Source: Curvivirga sp965219885 (GTDB lineage: Bacteria > Pseudomonadota > Alphaproteobacteria > UBA8366 > Aestuariispiraceae). Taken from it: 64,000 nucleotides of DNA. Where the stretch lies: positions 372,001-436,000 of the forward strand of contig NZ_CBDCOT010000009.1 in the NCBI RefSeq assembly GCF_965219885.1, in the 5' to 3' direction. Shown here piece by piece: positions 8,965 through 17,676 of the stretch. Position 1 is the first letter of the stretch, and each line of letters begins with the position of its first letter. The position numbers were made by a program, and so were the translations under genes. The notes under the pieces were generated by a model. The model searched no databases. It saw nothing but the letters and a program-made list of their open reading frames with translations, and was not told the origin of the DNA.

Positions 8965-9309
8965 ATGATTGAGCGTCAAGAAATCGGTACACGTATGAGT
9001 AAGATCGTTAAACATAACGGTACGGTATATTTATGTGGTCAAGTTGGTGGAACCGATCCAGATATCAAAGAACAAACACGCGAATGTCTTCGCCGTGTAG
9101 AAGCCTTATTGGAACAAGCCGGCAGTAGCAAAGAGAAAATTTTGCAATGTGTGATCTGGCTTTCTGATATGAAATATTTTGCTGAGATGAATGAAATTTG
9201 GGATGCATGGGTACCAGAAGGTCACGCACCTGCACGCGCCTGTGGTGAAGCTAAACTAGCCCGTCCAGAGCTTTTTGTTGAAATGATTGTTACCGCCGCT
9301 TACGACTAA
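8965..9309 (+). CDS. RidA/YjgF/YER057c family (imine/enamine deaminase)
   Basis: A 114-residue trimeric RidA-type protein. The family hydrolyses reactive enamine/imine intermediates. The C-terminal PARACGEAKLA segment supplies the conserved arginine that binds the substrate carboxylate, followed by the VEMIVTAA strand. AGGGG precedes the ATG. Its position behind a flavin amine dehydrogenase suggests that it clears imines formed by that enzyme, though RidA genes are also common housekeeping genes. ung follows after 20 bp. Confidence 0.9.
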   Translation: MIERQEIGTRMSKIVKHNGTVYLCGQVGGTDPDIKEQTRECLRRVEALLEQAGSSKEKILQCVIWLSDMKYFAEMNEIWDAWVPEGHAPARACGEAKLARPELFVEMIVTAAYD

Positions 9310-9329
9310 ACGAAATTTGGATATTCCTC

Positions 9330-10016
9330 ATGTCAGAGATCAAGTTGGAAAAAAGCTGGTTGGATAAACTGGAACCTGAATTTTCTGCGCCATATATGCA
9401 GAAATTAAAAAGCTTCTTGCAGGCTGAAAAACAGGCAGGAAAAACCATCTTTCCGGCAGGTAGCGAGTACTTCCGTGCGCTTGATCTCACCCCACTTGAT
9501 AAAGTGCGTGTAGTCATCCTTGGACAAGACCCTTATCATGGTGATGGGCAAGCTCACGGCCTCAGTTTTAGTGTAAAGCCAGGCGTTAAAACACCGCCAT
9601 CCCTGATGAATATCTATAAAGAACTTCATGCTGATCTAGGCATCACACCGCCAAAGCATGGCTTATTGGAAGATTGGGCCAAACAAGGTGTTCTTCTTCT
9701 AAATGCCACATTGACTGTCGAACGCGCCAATGCAGGATCACATCAACGCAAAGGATGGGAAGAATTTACGGATCGCATCATCCACGAAGTCAACAACCTA
9801 CCTCATCCTGTTGTCTTTATGTTATGGGGCAGTTATGCACAAAAGAAAGCTGGCTTCGTTGATCAAAATAAACATTGTGTTTTAAAAGCCCCCCATCCCT
9901 CGCCACTTTCAGCACATCGTGGTTTTTTGGGATGTGGACATTTTTCCAAAGCCAATACGTTTCTACAACAAAACGGATTGGAACCTATTAACTGGCATTT
10001 GCCCGAAACGGTTTAA
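9330..10016 (+). CDS. ung: Uracil-DNA glycosylase (family 1)
   Basis: Base-excision repair enzyme removing uracil from DNA. It has the water-activating motif GQDPYHGDGQAHGLSFSV (Asp in QDPYH), the LLNATLTV strand, and the leucine-loop motif HPSPLSAHRGF with its catalytic histidine. At 228 residues it is the normal length for bacterial Ung. It follows ridA by 20 bp on the same strand and converges on the glycosyltransferase gene. The ribosome site is weak, so it may be coupled to ridA. Confidence 0.97.
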   Translation: MSEIKLEKSWLDKLEPEFSAPYMQKLKSFLQAEKQAGKTIFPAGSEYFRALDLTPLDKVRVVILGQDPYHGDGQAHGLSFSVKPGVKTPPSLMNIYKELHADLGITPPKHGLLEDWAKQGVLLLNATLTVERANAGSHQRKGWEEFTDRIIHEVNNLPHPVVFMLWGSYAQKKAGFVDQNKHCVLKAPHPSPLSAHRGFLGCGHFSKANTFLQQNGLEPINWHLPETV

Positions 10017-10058
10017 CTATTACTTATGAAAGAGCAGGAATAGTTACATACAGGAAAA

Positions 10059-11054
10059 CTATTTTGATGGGGTATTCTTTTGTTCCTCAGCCACGATATA
10101 AAGCGGTCGTGATTTTACTTCAGCAAAAACACGGGCAAGATATTCTCCAATCGTGCCTAATGAGATCAATTGCACACCGCCAATGAAGAAAATGGCAACT
10201 GACAAGGTGGCAAATCCTGGAATATCTGCGCCGGTAAACAAGGTTTTCACCAAAATCCAGCTACCGTATAGTAAAGATAAACTCGCCAAACTTGTTCCAA
10301 TCACAGCCCAAATCCGTAAGGGTAAATTCGTAAAGGAAGTAAGTGCTGTTAAAGCGAGTTTGGATAAAGACTTCAGCCCGAATTTCGAACGTCCAAACTG
10401 TCTAGGTTTCATATTGATATAGATTGGTATAGATCGAAAGCCAACCCAGGCAAATAGACCTTTCATAAATCGATTTCGTTCCGGTAAAGCCAAAATACTA
10501 TCAACCACCTTACGATCCATCAAACGAAAATCACGCGCATCTTCAGGAATATTTACATCTGATCCCATTCGCAGCATTTTATAAAAAATCTCTACAAAGA
10601 AGCGCTTTAATTTTGACTCATCTTCACGATCCTTGCGCACCGCATAGATCATCTCATAACCCTGATCATAAAGATCCAACATTTCATGCATATAGGAAAT
10701 CGGCTCTTGAAGGTCTGCATCTAAAATGAAAACCGCATCACCAATGCAATGTTCCAACCCTGCTGAAATAGCATTTTCTTTACCAAAGTTCCGAGACAAA
10801 CGGATCACACGTACAACTGCCTTCACGTCTGCTTTAACAGCAACATGAAACGTATCATCACAACTGCCGTCATCCACAACCAGAATTTCAAAACTTCTAT
10901 CCAACACTGCCATTTCATCGGCAATCTGGATGATCGTAGCTTCAATTGTTTTACTTTCGTTATAGGCAGGCACAATAAATGAAAGGTCACATTTTGCCTT
11001 TATATGATGTGGCCCCAAAGTCATAGGAACGAAAGAGAGAGGTAATGCATCCAT
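10059..11054 (-). CDS. Family 2 glycosyltransferase (GtrB/ArnC/DPM-like)
   Basis: A membrane glycosyltransferase that would load a sugar onto undecaprenyl phosphate at the inner leaflet. A GT-A domain covers about residues 20-240, with DDGSCDDT and the metal-binding DADLQEP. Two transmembrane helices near the C-terminus (about 238-305) match the GtrB/ArnC layout. The start chosen (11054) has GGGAG seven bases upstream, inside the end of the upstream ArnT-like gene. A longer in-frame start at 11075 overlaps that gene. Together with the ArnT-like enzyme it makes a plausible lipid-carrier sugar transfer pair. Confidence 0.88.
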   Translation of the reverse strand: MDALPLSFVPMTLGPHHIKAKCDLSFIVPAYNESKTIEATIIQIADEMAVLDRSFEILVVDDGSCDDTFHVAVKADVKAVVRVIRLSRNFGKENAISAGLEHCIGDAVFILDADLQEPISYMHEMLDLYDQGYEMIYAVRKDREDESKLKRFFVEIFYKMLRMGSDVNIPEDARDFRLMDRKVVDSILALPERNRFMKGLFAWVGFRSIPIYINMKPRQFGRSKFGLKSLSKLALTALTSFTNLPLRIWAVIGTSLASLSLLYGSWILVKTLFTGADIPGFATLSVAIFFIGGVQLISLGTIGEYLARVFAEVKSRPLYIVAEEQKNTPSK

Positions 11055-11055
11055 T

Positions 11056-12555
11056 TTATTGCTCCCATTTCTCAATCAATATCGCACGTCGATTTGTCAT
11101 GTAAGGCGCATAGAACCTTTCTTGATATTCATCTGACAGCAACGACAAATCCGACTGTAATAAAACCAACGCATCTTGCTGGTCATTCTCCAACAACATT
11201 TCAACGTCTTGAATATGATCTATTCTTTCAACTTGTCCGGCACTATAAAATTCAAGAGAAAAACTTCGCTTGCCCAGATAAGTGATATCAACATCATCAA
11301 AATTTCCATAAACCCATTCGGCTGTGGCTCTTTCACTTTTTAATAAGCGGTTATCTGTATTCAACAACAAAACTGCAATCATTAAACAATAGAATATTGT
11401 TACGATTTGAATACCTGTTAACTGTATATATTTGGACAATCCTAAATCCCGTACCACCAAAGCTGTCAAAATTGCCGTCGCGGGAATAGCGGGTAGGACA
11501 TATGCTGTCAGAATATTGGCGGACATGGTAAAAATAATTAAAGGACTGATAATCCAACATAAAAGATAAGATTCTAAACTTGGCGTTTTGCTCCTAAGCC
11601 ATGCCGTCGGCCTGCAAACTTCTTTTTGAATCACTCGATAAATATACCCACCAATTAGAAGAATTGACCACGGAGCAAACGCTATGCCCCAGTCCAACCA
11701 GATTTTCCCTTTATGAAAAGCATGTCCATTGCCGTATCGATCCCCTTCCCAGCCAGATATCAAAAATCTATAAAAATGTTCTTCGACGAAGAAGTAATAA
11801 GCGAAACCTGGCGTTCTAAGTTCTGCGATCACAAACCACGGTAAAGACATGATCAAAAATAAACATATTCCGATAATCCAGTTCGTATTAAAAAGTACTG
11901 ACCAACGCCCAATGAATGAGGTCCAGGCAAGAACCGCAACACCGACAATAAGTATGACGATAGGGCCTTTAGCCAAGAACCCAATCGTTAATCCAAACGC
12001 GAAACCCAGTATTGCTCTATAATTTGGTGCAGTGCATTCGTGATAACGCCAGAAAGCTAACATTATCATTACACAACCAAAAGTAAGCGGAATATCCGTA
12101 GACACGAAGGCAATTGAACCAAAAAACAAACCGGATGAACATAAGATAAAAATCGTCCAAAGAGCTATATGGCGATTAACTTCTTTTCTCACGAAATCAA
12201 ATAATATCAGAATTAAAAATAATGATACTGATGCAAAAAATATACGTCCGGCAAGCTCCGACGTTCCCCAAATTTTAAAACCAATCGCAGCCATCCAGGT
12301 ATGCAATGGTGGCTTTCCCCAAAATGGAATGCCATAATCAAAATAAGGTGTTATCCAATCTTGAGTTTCAACCATTTTCCTGGCGATTTCCGCATAACGG
12401 GCTTCGGTTGTGTCCGTGAAAGGAACCATTGCCGCAGCCAAAATTCGAATGCTACACAAAAAAATAACCGCCAATATTAGGAACTTGGATATATCACCTA
12501 TGAGAACATTTCTTTGTCGCTTCATAGGAAAACCGAAGATTGAAGAAGGCATCAT
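11056..12555 (-). CDS. ArnT/PMT-like family 39 glycosyltransferase
   Basis: A 499-residue polytopic membrane protein (about 11-12 helices) of the GT39/ArnT class, which moves a sugar from a polyprenyl-phosphate carrier to an envelope acceptor such as lipid A. The first periplasmic loop has the acidic motif in DTTEARYAEIARKM and the GIPFWGKPPLHTW stretch typical of ArnT. It is followed directly by the family 2 glycosyltransferase that could make the lipid-linked donor, and preceded by cytochrome b561 (14-bp gap). The sugar cannot be read. No Ara4N synthesis genes are in the window. Confidence 0.87.
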   Translation of the reverse strand: MMPSSIFGFPMKRQRNVLIGDISKFLILAVIFLCSIRILAAAMVPFTDTTEARYAEIARKMVETQDWITPYFDYGIPFWGKPPLHTWMAAIGFKIWGTSELAGRIFFASVSLFLILILFDFVRKEVNRHIALWTIFILCSSGLFFGSIAFVSTDIPLTFGCVMIMLAFWRYHECTAPNYRAILGFAFGLTIGFLAKGPIVILIVGVAVLAWTSFIGRWSVLFNTNWIIGICLFLIMSLPWFVIAELRTPGFAYYFFVEEHFYRFLISGWEGDRYGNGHAFHKGKIWLDWGIAFAPWSILLIGGYIYRVIQKEVCRPTAWLRSKTPSLESYLLCWIISPLIIFTMSANILTAYVLPAIPATAILTALVVRDLGLSKYIQLTGIQIVTIFYCLMIAVLLLNTDNRLLKSERATAEWVYGNFDDVDITYLGKRSFSLEFYSAGQVERIDHIQDVEMLLENDQQDALVLLQSDLSLLSDEYQERFYAPYMTNRRAILIEKWEQ

Positions 12556-12569
12556 AATTTTATGACTTT

Positions 12570-13148
12570 CTATTTCGTAACATCAGTTGTTTTACCATGA
12601 TTAGGCAGCATACGTGGCAACACATCGTGACCATCACGTCTATGCTTTATAACGGCGCCAATATGAAAAATTGTCAGTCCTAGCAATCCATAGGCTGCGT
12701 ATTTGTGGACTGTCTCGCTTAACTCTTCCACATTAATACCTGCATAAAATTCCATGGTTGGGAAAATCTTTGGCATTTCGATACCAAACCATTTTACCCC
12801 ATGACCACCAAGGTCGACCTCGGCCCAGCCACCAATCAAGGCAACAAAAATTAGCGCATAAAGTGCGAAATGACCTAGATGCGCAATCTTAACTTCAAAT
12901 TTTGAAAAGGCTTCTAAAGGTGCAGGAATTTTACTTCGAAAGCGATTAATGACACGTGCAAGAAATAAACCAAGCAAAGTGACACCAACAGAAATATGCA
13001 ACATGAAGAGAATTTCTTCCAAGGCACCATCATCAGGCACCAACGTTGTCATGGCATATCCGCAAGCCCACATAAAAATGAAACCAACTGCCATAATCCA
13101 ATGAAAGAAACGCATCATTGGTGAATAAACGGTTTGTAATTTTGACAT
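12570..13148 (-). CDS. Cytochrome b561 family protein
   Basis: A 192-residue four-helix membrane cytochrome of the prokaryotic b561 type. The conserved histidines are in RFFHWIMAV (N-terminus), MLHISVGV, HLGHFALYALI and HKYAAYGLLGLTIFHIGAVIKH, and would hold two haems and exchange electrons with quinone. It sits 75 bp behind the histidine kinase gene and 14 bp ahead of the ArnT-like gene, so it may be read through with either. Its electron partner is not evident. PepSY and b561 genes near two-component systems recur in other bacteria. Confidence 0.9.
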   Translation of the reverse strand: MSKLQTVYSPMMRFFHWIMAVGFIFMWACGYAMTTLVPDDGALEEILFMLHISVGVTLLGLFLARVINRFRSKIPAPLEAFSKFEVKIAHLGHFALYALIFVALIGGWAEVDLGGHGVKWFGIEMPKIFPTMEFYAGINVEELSETVHKYAAYGLLGLTIFHIGAVIKHRRDGHDVLPRMLPNHGKTTDVTK

Positions 13149-13223
13149 GCTCCGAACTTTCTTAATTCAATAATCCTGAGCATCTTTTACTAAACATAAG
13201 TTAAACGTGATTTTGCCTGAAAA

Positions 13224-14618
13224 TTAAACTTTGTTCATGTTCTCCAAAGCCATTTCATCTTCCTGAGGAATCGGAAAAGAGATCGTCACCACTAAGCCAT
13301 TGTCATTCGCAAGATGAATGTCGCCTTGGTTTAACTCAACTATCGCAGCAACCATACTCAAGCCAAGGCCATTACCTTTTTCATGTCGACTATTGTCCAA
13401 GCGATAAAATCTTTCAAATACTTTTGTAACCTTATCCTCAGGGATGCCTGCACCCTGGTCTTGAATAACAACTTCAAAAGTCTCACTTGTTTGTCGCAAG
13501 ATCAGTATGATTTGAGATTTGGCGGGCGAATATTTAACCGCATTATCCAACAAATTTGAGATAGCTTGAAACAATAAATCACGATAGCCAGGAAGTCCCA
13601 AACCTTCTTGAATTTCAACGATCAGATATTGCTGTTTTTCCTCTGCCAAAGGTTCGTATAACTCGGCGACATCGCGACAAAGCTGGCTTAAATTAATTTC
13701 TTCAATATCTTGCGAAATTTGTTTCTTTTCCAGCCGACTAATATGCAGCAAAGATTGAAAAGTGGATAATAGTTCTTCAACATCATGCAGTGCTTCTGAA
13801 ATATTTATTTCGCTATCTCGATCTTTGGTTCTTTGGTGAAGATTTTCCAGTTTATTATGCAAACGGGTTAAGGGTGTGCGCAAATCATGCGCAATGTTAT
13901 CTGATACATGCTTGATTCCATCCATTAAAAACTGAATGCGATCTAACATTAAATTAAAGGTAATTGCGACTTGATTAAGCTCATCCCCCTTTTCTTCTGT
14001 CTGCATACGATGATCAAGATCACCAGCACTGATTTTCTGACACCCGTCAATGATAACGTTAATACGTTTTTGCAACTGTCGATGAAAAACGATGCCGAAA
14101 ACCGCACCGACTATAAGGGAACATATAAGAAGAAATATAAGAGCGAAATATGTACTAAATCTAAATAACTCAATCTGACTATTGCGATGCCCAACCAATA
14201 GATGCGTCCCATCAGATAAGGTCCTATGGAAATATCTTAATTCAAGCCATTCTACCTCGCTCTGCCAGTCCACCTCTCCCCAGACAGTCGATTTATCAAT
14301 AATATCTGGCCATTCCCGGATGTTTCCTAAGACCGGATGAAAATCACGATCCGTTAACAAATAAATACTTTCAGTATTTGGGTTTGTCCGCAGCCGATGA
14401 GAAAGAAGCTCCGTTAATCCCTCAAGTCCATTCAAATCATAATATTCAACCAAGCTATCAGAATCTGCCCGAATAATACTGTTCAATTGTTGGCTGAGGG
14501 AACTATTAGAAAGCCATAAGAAACCTTGTGAGAAAATGAGCGTTAACGCAATCAAACCGGATGTATAAAAGGCCATATATTTAAAGGATATGGATTTTTG
14601 TTTGAATTTAGCGAACAT
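13224..14618 (-). CDS. Sensor histidine kinase (HAMP, two transmembrane helices)
   Basis: A membrane sensor kinase of the OmpR-partner class. TM1 is at the N-terminus. A periplasmic sensor of about 120 residues, TM2, a HAMP linker and the H-box NIAHDLRTPLTRLHNK (phospho-acceptor His) follow, then the catalytic N-box LDNAVKYSP, G1 DQGAGIPE and G2 GNGLGLSM. The start at 14618 is preferred because AAGGGA lies six bases upstream; an earlier frame start at 14669 has no such site. The gene order response regulator-PepSY-kinase shows its partner. Confidence 0.93.
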   Translation of the reverse strand: MFAKFKQKSISFKYMAFYTSGLIALTLIFSQGFLWLSNSSLSQQLNSIIRADSDSLVEYYDLNGLEGLTELLSHRLRTNPNTESIYLLTDRDFHPVLGNIREWPDIIDKSTVWGEVDWQSEVEWLELRYFHRTLSDGTHLLVGHRNSQIELFRFSTYFALIFLLICSLIVGAVFGIVFHRQLQKRINVIIDGCQKISAGDLDHRMQTEEKGDELNQVAITFNLMLDRIQFLMDGIKHVSDNIAHDLRTPLTRLHNKLENLHQRTKDRDSEINISEALHDVEELLSTFQSLLHISRLEKKQISQDIEEINLSQLCRDVAELYEPLAEEKQQYLIVEIQEGLGLPGYRDLLFQAISNLLDNAVKYSPAKSQIILILRQTSETFEVVIQDQGAGIPEDKVTKVFERFYRLDNSRHEKGNGLGLSMVAAIVELNQGDIHLANDNGLVVTISFPIPQEDEMALENMNKV

Positions 14619-14696
14619 ATTTTTCCCTTGGCATCTTTGGGAGGTAGTGTGGTTCCATGAACATATCATACCCCCCTGTTTTATGAAGGCTCAACT

Positions 14697-15317
14697 TTAG
14701 CCGACCTGATGCATTTCATTTATATCCAGTAAATTTTCACCATGACGATCATTTTCATAATTACGAATAAAAATCATCTTTCCCGTCACGGCATTGATCA
14801 AAGTAAGAGATAATCTATTTTCAAACCAGCTTCTGATTTCGAAATAAAAAATATCATCCTCTTCTTCCAATTCTACCGATAAAATGCCTCCTTCAATTTG
14901 TTCGGATGCCAATAGAAATTTGGACATAAATGTTTGCTCTTGCTCTGGGCTAAGAGTTAGCAAACCCAAAGTTACATAATTTGCCAAAGTTGCGCTTGAA
15001 TCAATACTTTCATAGATCACCTCACCTGTTTCCGCTTTATAACGGAAATGATACACACTTGAACCGCTTGAAACTTCCACTTCATAAAATAATTCGCCAT
15101 CATCCATATCAACCTCTGCACGTTCCACGATACCAGGGGTTGTCTTAAATGATTTTTCGATTGCATCGATTAGGGTAAATTTGCCTTTTGCATTTTCTCC
15201 AAAATCCAAAAGCGCTAAAACTTCCCAATCGCGCATATCATCCGCCCGAACGATAGGCATATTTAGGGCAAAGATTAGCGATATAAAGACGAAGGTTTTA
15301 AGTATAAATTTCCACAT
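14697..15317 (-). CDS. Secreted PepSY-domain protein
   Basis: About 206 residues with a signal peptide (MWKFILK.. to ..VRA) and two PepSY-like repeats. One holds the AIEKSFKTTPGIVERAEVDMDDGELFYEVEV stretch; the later one precedes a final TGKMIF strand. PepSY domains are periplasmic and often pair with two-component systems or peptidases. The start at 15317 has AAGGAT in good position; the frame is open further upstream. It lies between the response regulator and kinase genes, so it may tune signal sensing. Confidence 0.8.
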   Translation of the reverse strand: MWKFILKTFVFISLIFALNMPIVRADDMRDWEVLALLDFGENAKGKFTLIDAIEKSFKTTPGIVERAEVDMDDGELFYEVEVSSGSSVYHFRYKAETGEVIYESIDSSATLANYVTLGLLTLSPEQEQTFMSKFLLASEQIEGGILSVELEEEDDIFYFEIRSWFENRLSLTLINAVTGKMIFIRNYENDRHGENLLDINEMHQVG

Positions 15318-15406
15318 TTTTCTATCCTTAACAAACTGAATTAACGCCGTTATAACGATCAGCAAGTGGATAGAAGGTGTCCTTAATCTAAATAATTGTT
15401 CATGTT

Positions 15407-16084
15407 TTAAATAATATTACCAAGCCGATACCCTGCCCCACGCACCGTGTGCAGTAGCTCCCCCTCAAAATCGGAATTTAGTTTCTTGCGCAAACGGCTA
15501 ATATGCACATCAATCACATTTGTTTGCGGGTCAAAATTATAGTCCCATACATGCTCTAAAATCATTGTTCTGGTGACAACCTGACCTGCATGACGCATCA
15601 TATATTCAAGTAACTGAAACTCACGTGGTTTTAACTCGATCAACTTTCCTTGTCTCTCGACCCTACGTGTCAATAAATCCATGGTAAGATCTGCAACTTG
15701 TAGGGATGATTCACTAGAGAACGGACCTGATCTTTTAAGCAATACATGAATACGTGCAACCAGTTCAGAAATAGAAAACGGTTTAACCATATAATCATCA
15801 GCCCCGGAACGCAGACCTTCGACGCGGTTATCGACATCACCAAGTGCGCTCAAGATAAGCACGGGGACCTGAATATCATTTTCCCGAAGTAATTTTAACA
15901 AAGATAACCCACTAATCTTTGGTAACATGCGATCAAGCACTACAACGTCATACGCTTCTTCCGTCGCAAGAAAAAGGCCATTCTGCCCATCATTGGCAAT
16001 ATCAACTGCAAATCCATTTTCCATCAACCCTTTGGCAATGAAATCAGCGACATCACTTTCATCTTCTATGACTAGTATTCTCAA
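15407..16084 (-). CDS. OmpR-family response regulator
   Basis: A 225-residue two-component regulator. The receiver domain has acidic residues at 8-9, the phosphorylated Asp51 in VVLDRMLP and Lys101 in the MVKPFS motif. The C-terminal winged helix (about 130-223) shows the LKPREFQLLEYMMRH and VIDVHISRLRKKL segments. First gene of a set running PepSY, histidine kinase, then possibly cytochrome b561 and the glycosyltransferases. Membership resembles PmrA/QseB-type regulators, which often control lipid A modification, and that fits the ArnT-like gene downstream. Confidence 0.94.
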   Translation of the reverse strand: MRILVIEDESDVADFIAKGLMENGFAVDIANDGQNGLFLATEEAYDVVVLDRMLPKISGLSLLKLLRENDIQVPVLILSALGDVDNRVEGLRSGADDYMVKPFSISELVARIHVLLKRSGPFSSESSLQVADLTMDLLTRRVERQGKLIELKPREFQLLEYMMRHAGQVVTRTMILEHVWDYNFDPQTNVIDVHISRLRKKLNSDFEGELLHTVRGAGYRLGNII

Positions 16085-16180
16085 TCTAAACCCTCATGCT
16101 CGCAATTAATTCCGAAGACGCCATCTTAACATAAAGAAACTGAATCTTATCTTACCGAATTATGAACAAGATTTAATATT

Positions 16181-16948
16181 TTAGCGAACTGTCGCTAAAT
16201 AACCTCGTGGCGACAACCCAAATTGCTTTTTAAACTGGGATGCAAATCGCGCCTCAGATTTATACCCACATGCTAATGCCACGTCGATCGGACGTTTATC
16301 ATCTTGCAGTAAACTGAGGGCAAATGTCATGCGTGTTTCGCGCAATATTTGTCGGAAGCTTGTATTTTCTGAATCCAGCTTCCGTGCCAAAGTCGCACGG
16401 CTCATAGATAATCCCTGCGCCACATTTTCCAATCGGAAATCCTGTCCCGGATTGTTTCCAATCAAAGAAAAGACCTTTTCGGCATATGTCGCCTGCTTTT
16501 GAGGAAATAAAAGCCGCAGGATACCTGCTTCATTTAATAAGGCGTAAAACCCATAGATAAACTGCTTTTGTGCTAACTGAGGTAATTTTTGAAACTCTTG
16601 AGACGTAATCACTTCCAAACCATAATCCAGCGCTTGGCTTCTCTTTATACGTGGTTTAGCTGGCGATGAAAGACGCCCTTCCACCAACATTTCTTCGGGT
16701 GGCGATAAAAAGAAAGATACACATTTAGACTGAAACAGCGTTTCTTCCGGGATATTCAGAAAGGTCAAATGTTGATTGGCATGAACAACCAACCAATAAG
16801 AAGGATCAAGATTAACCATCTCGTCTCGCCGCAGTAATTCTTTCCGGCCTTTTTGCACCCACATTATTGTTGGAACGCTTACTGGAACGTTTCGTAATTT
16901 TTGTGGGCTACGGCTATTAATATACTGTGTTTGAACAAATGGATTCAT
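16181..16948 (-). CDS. AraC family transcriptional regulator
   Basis: A 255-residue regulator. The N-terminal part is cupin-like (RRDEMVNLDPSYWLVVHANQHLTFLNIPEE). The C-terminal AraC/XylS DNA-binding domain covers about residues 155-252, with two helix-turn-helices ending in the signature ACGYKSEARFASQFKKQFGLSPRGYLATVR. The domain layout is like AraC-type regulators that carry an AraC_N domain. It follows the PEBP gene by 26 bp in an apparent operon. A 10-bp inverted repeat upstream of that operon is a candidate self-regulatory site. The effector is unknown. Confidence 0.9.
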   Translation of the reverse strand: MNPFVQTQYINSRSPQKLRNVPVSVPTIMWVQKGRKELLRRDEMVNLDPSYWLVVHANQHLTFLNIPEETLFQSKCVSFFLSPPEEMLVEGRLSSPAKPRIKRSQALDYGLEVITSQEFQKLPQLAQKQFIYGFYALLNEAGILRLLFPQKQATYAEKVFSLIGNNPGQDFRLENVAQGLSMSRATLARKLDSENTSFRQILRETRMTFALSLLQDDKRPIDVALACGYKSEARFASQFKKQFGLSPRGYLATVR

Positions 16949-16974
16949 CTCTTGATCCTATCTCATCTTCAAAT

Positions 16975-17505
16975 TCACTCAGTTACAAAAGTCGCTGTTA
17001 AACGCGCCTTATCAAGGTTCATATGATTTAGAAAATATCCAACTACAGCATTTGATGCACCTTTTGGGATTTCCAGCTTTTCAACTGGCAAAGCCCAAAC
17101 CGTAAATTGATAGCGATGCATTCCATGCCCTTTAGGTGGGCAAGGACCACCATATCCAACCATACCATAGTCATTCATAAGTTCTTGGCCCGAGATACCA
17201 TTTCCGCTTGCCCCTTTTGCTAAACCATTCTCTGATTCTGGGATATCTAAAACCACCCAATGCCAAAAGCCGCTCTCCGTCGGGGCATCAGGATCATACG
17301 CCGTCACAGCGAAACTTTTAGTATCTGCCGGTGCATTTGACCAACTTAAAGCCGGGGAAACATTTCCGCCTTCACACCCAAATCCGTTAAATTCGAAACT
17401 GGTATCCATGCGACTGCCTTCTTCGATATCCGCACTTTTTAAATCCAATGCAAATGCATTAACTGACAGCACAGCAGCGCCCAAAATTGTTACAATCCTT
17501 AACAT
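16975..17505 (-). CDS. YbhB/YbcL (PEBP/Raf kinase inhibitor-like) secreted protein
   Basis: A 176-residue phosphatidylethanolamine-binding-protein fold with a signal peptide (first ~19 residues). Family motifs are FEFNGFGCEGGNVSPALSW, the ligand-pocket segment AYDPDAPTESGFWHWVV and GGPCPPKGHGMHRYQFTVWAL. E. coli YbhB and YbcL are homologues of unclear role. It is the first gene of a PEBP-AraC pair. The strong conservation of the pocket suggests that it binds a small anionic ligand in the periplasm. Confidence 0.92.
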   Translation of the reverse strand: MLRIVTILGAAVLSVNAFALDLKSADIEEGSRMDTSFEFNGFGCEGGNVSPALSWSNAPADTKSFAVTAYDPDAPTESGFWHWVVLDIPESENGLAKGASGNGISGQELMNDYGMVGYGGPCPPKGHGMHRYQFTVWALPVEKLEIPKGASNAVVGYFLNHMNLDKARLTATFVTE

Positions 17506-17572
17506 CTATTCATCTCCATCTTTGAAATTGATGACGTAAAGATAGCAATTTCATTTCTCAATTTTATCACAC

Positions 17573-17614
17573 AAATGCTCAACATTCATATAATTAGTAT
17601 TAATTTGAGCATTT
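17573..17614. promoter_or_regulatory. Perfect 10-bp inverted repeat upstream of PEBP-AraC
   Basis: AAATGCTCAA (17573-17582) and TTGAGCATTT (17605-17614) are exact reverse complements separated by 22 bp, giving 32 bp (about three helical turns) between arm starts. They lie 68-109 bp upstream of the PEBP start codon. An AraC or other dimeric regulator site is likely. Confidence 0.4.
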
Positions 17615-17620
17615 TTGAAC

Positions 17621-17653
17621 AAAAAAACGCTCCTTCATTGGAAAGAGCGTTTT
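17621..17653. terminator. Rho-independent terminator after the permease gene
   Basis: AAAACGCTC (17624-17632) pairs with GAGCGTTTT (17645-17653). On the minus strand the stem is followed by a T-run, so it ends the permease transcript 24 bp after its stop codon. Confidence 0.85.
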
Positions 17654-17676
17654 AAAGCTTCGACCGTCACTTAGAT

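Noticed and set aside
10017..10058. AATAGTT/AACTATT inverted repeat between ung and the glycosyltransferase as a terminator
   Set aside because: The stem is only seven AT pairs with a long loop, too weak to call.
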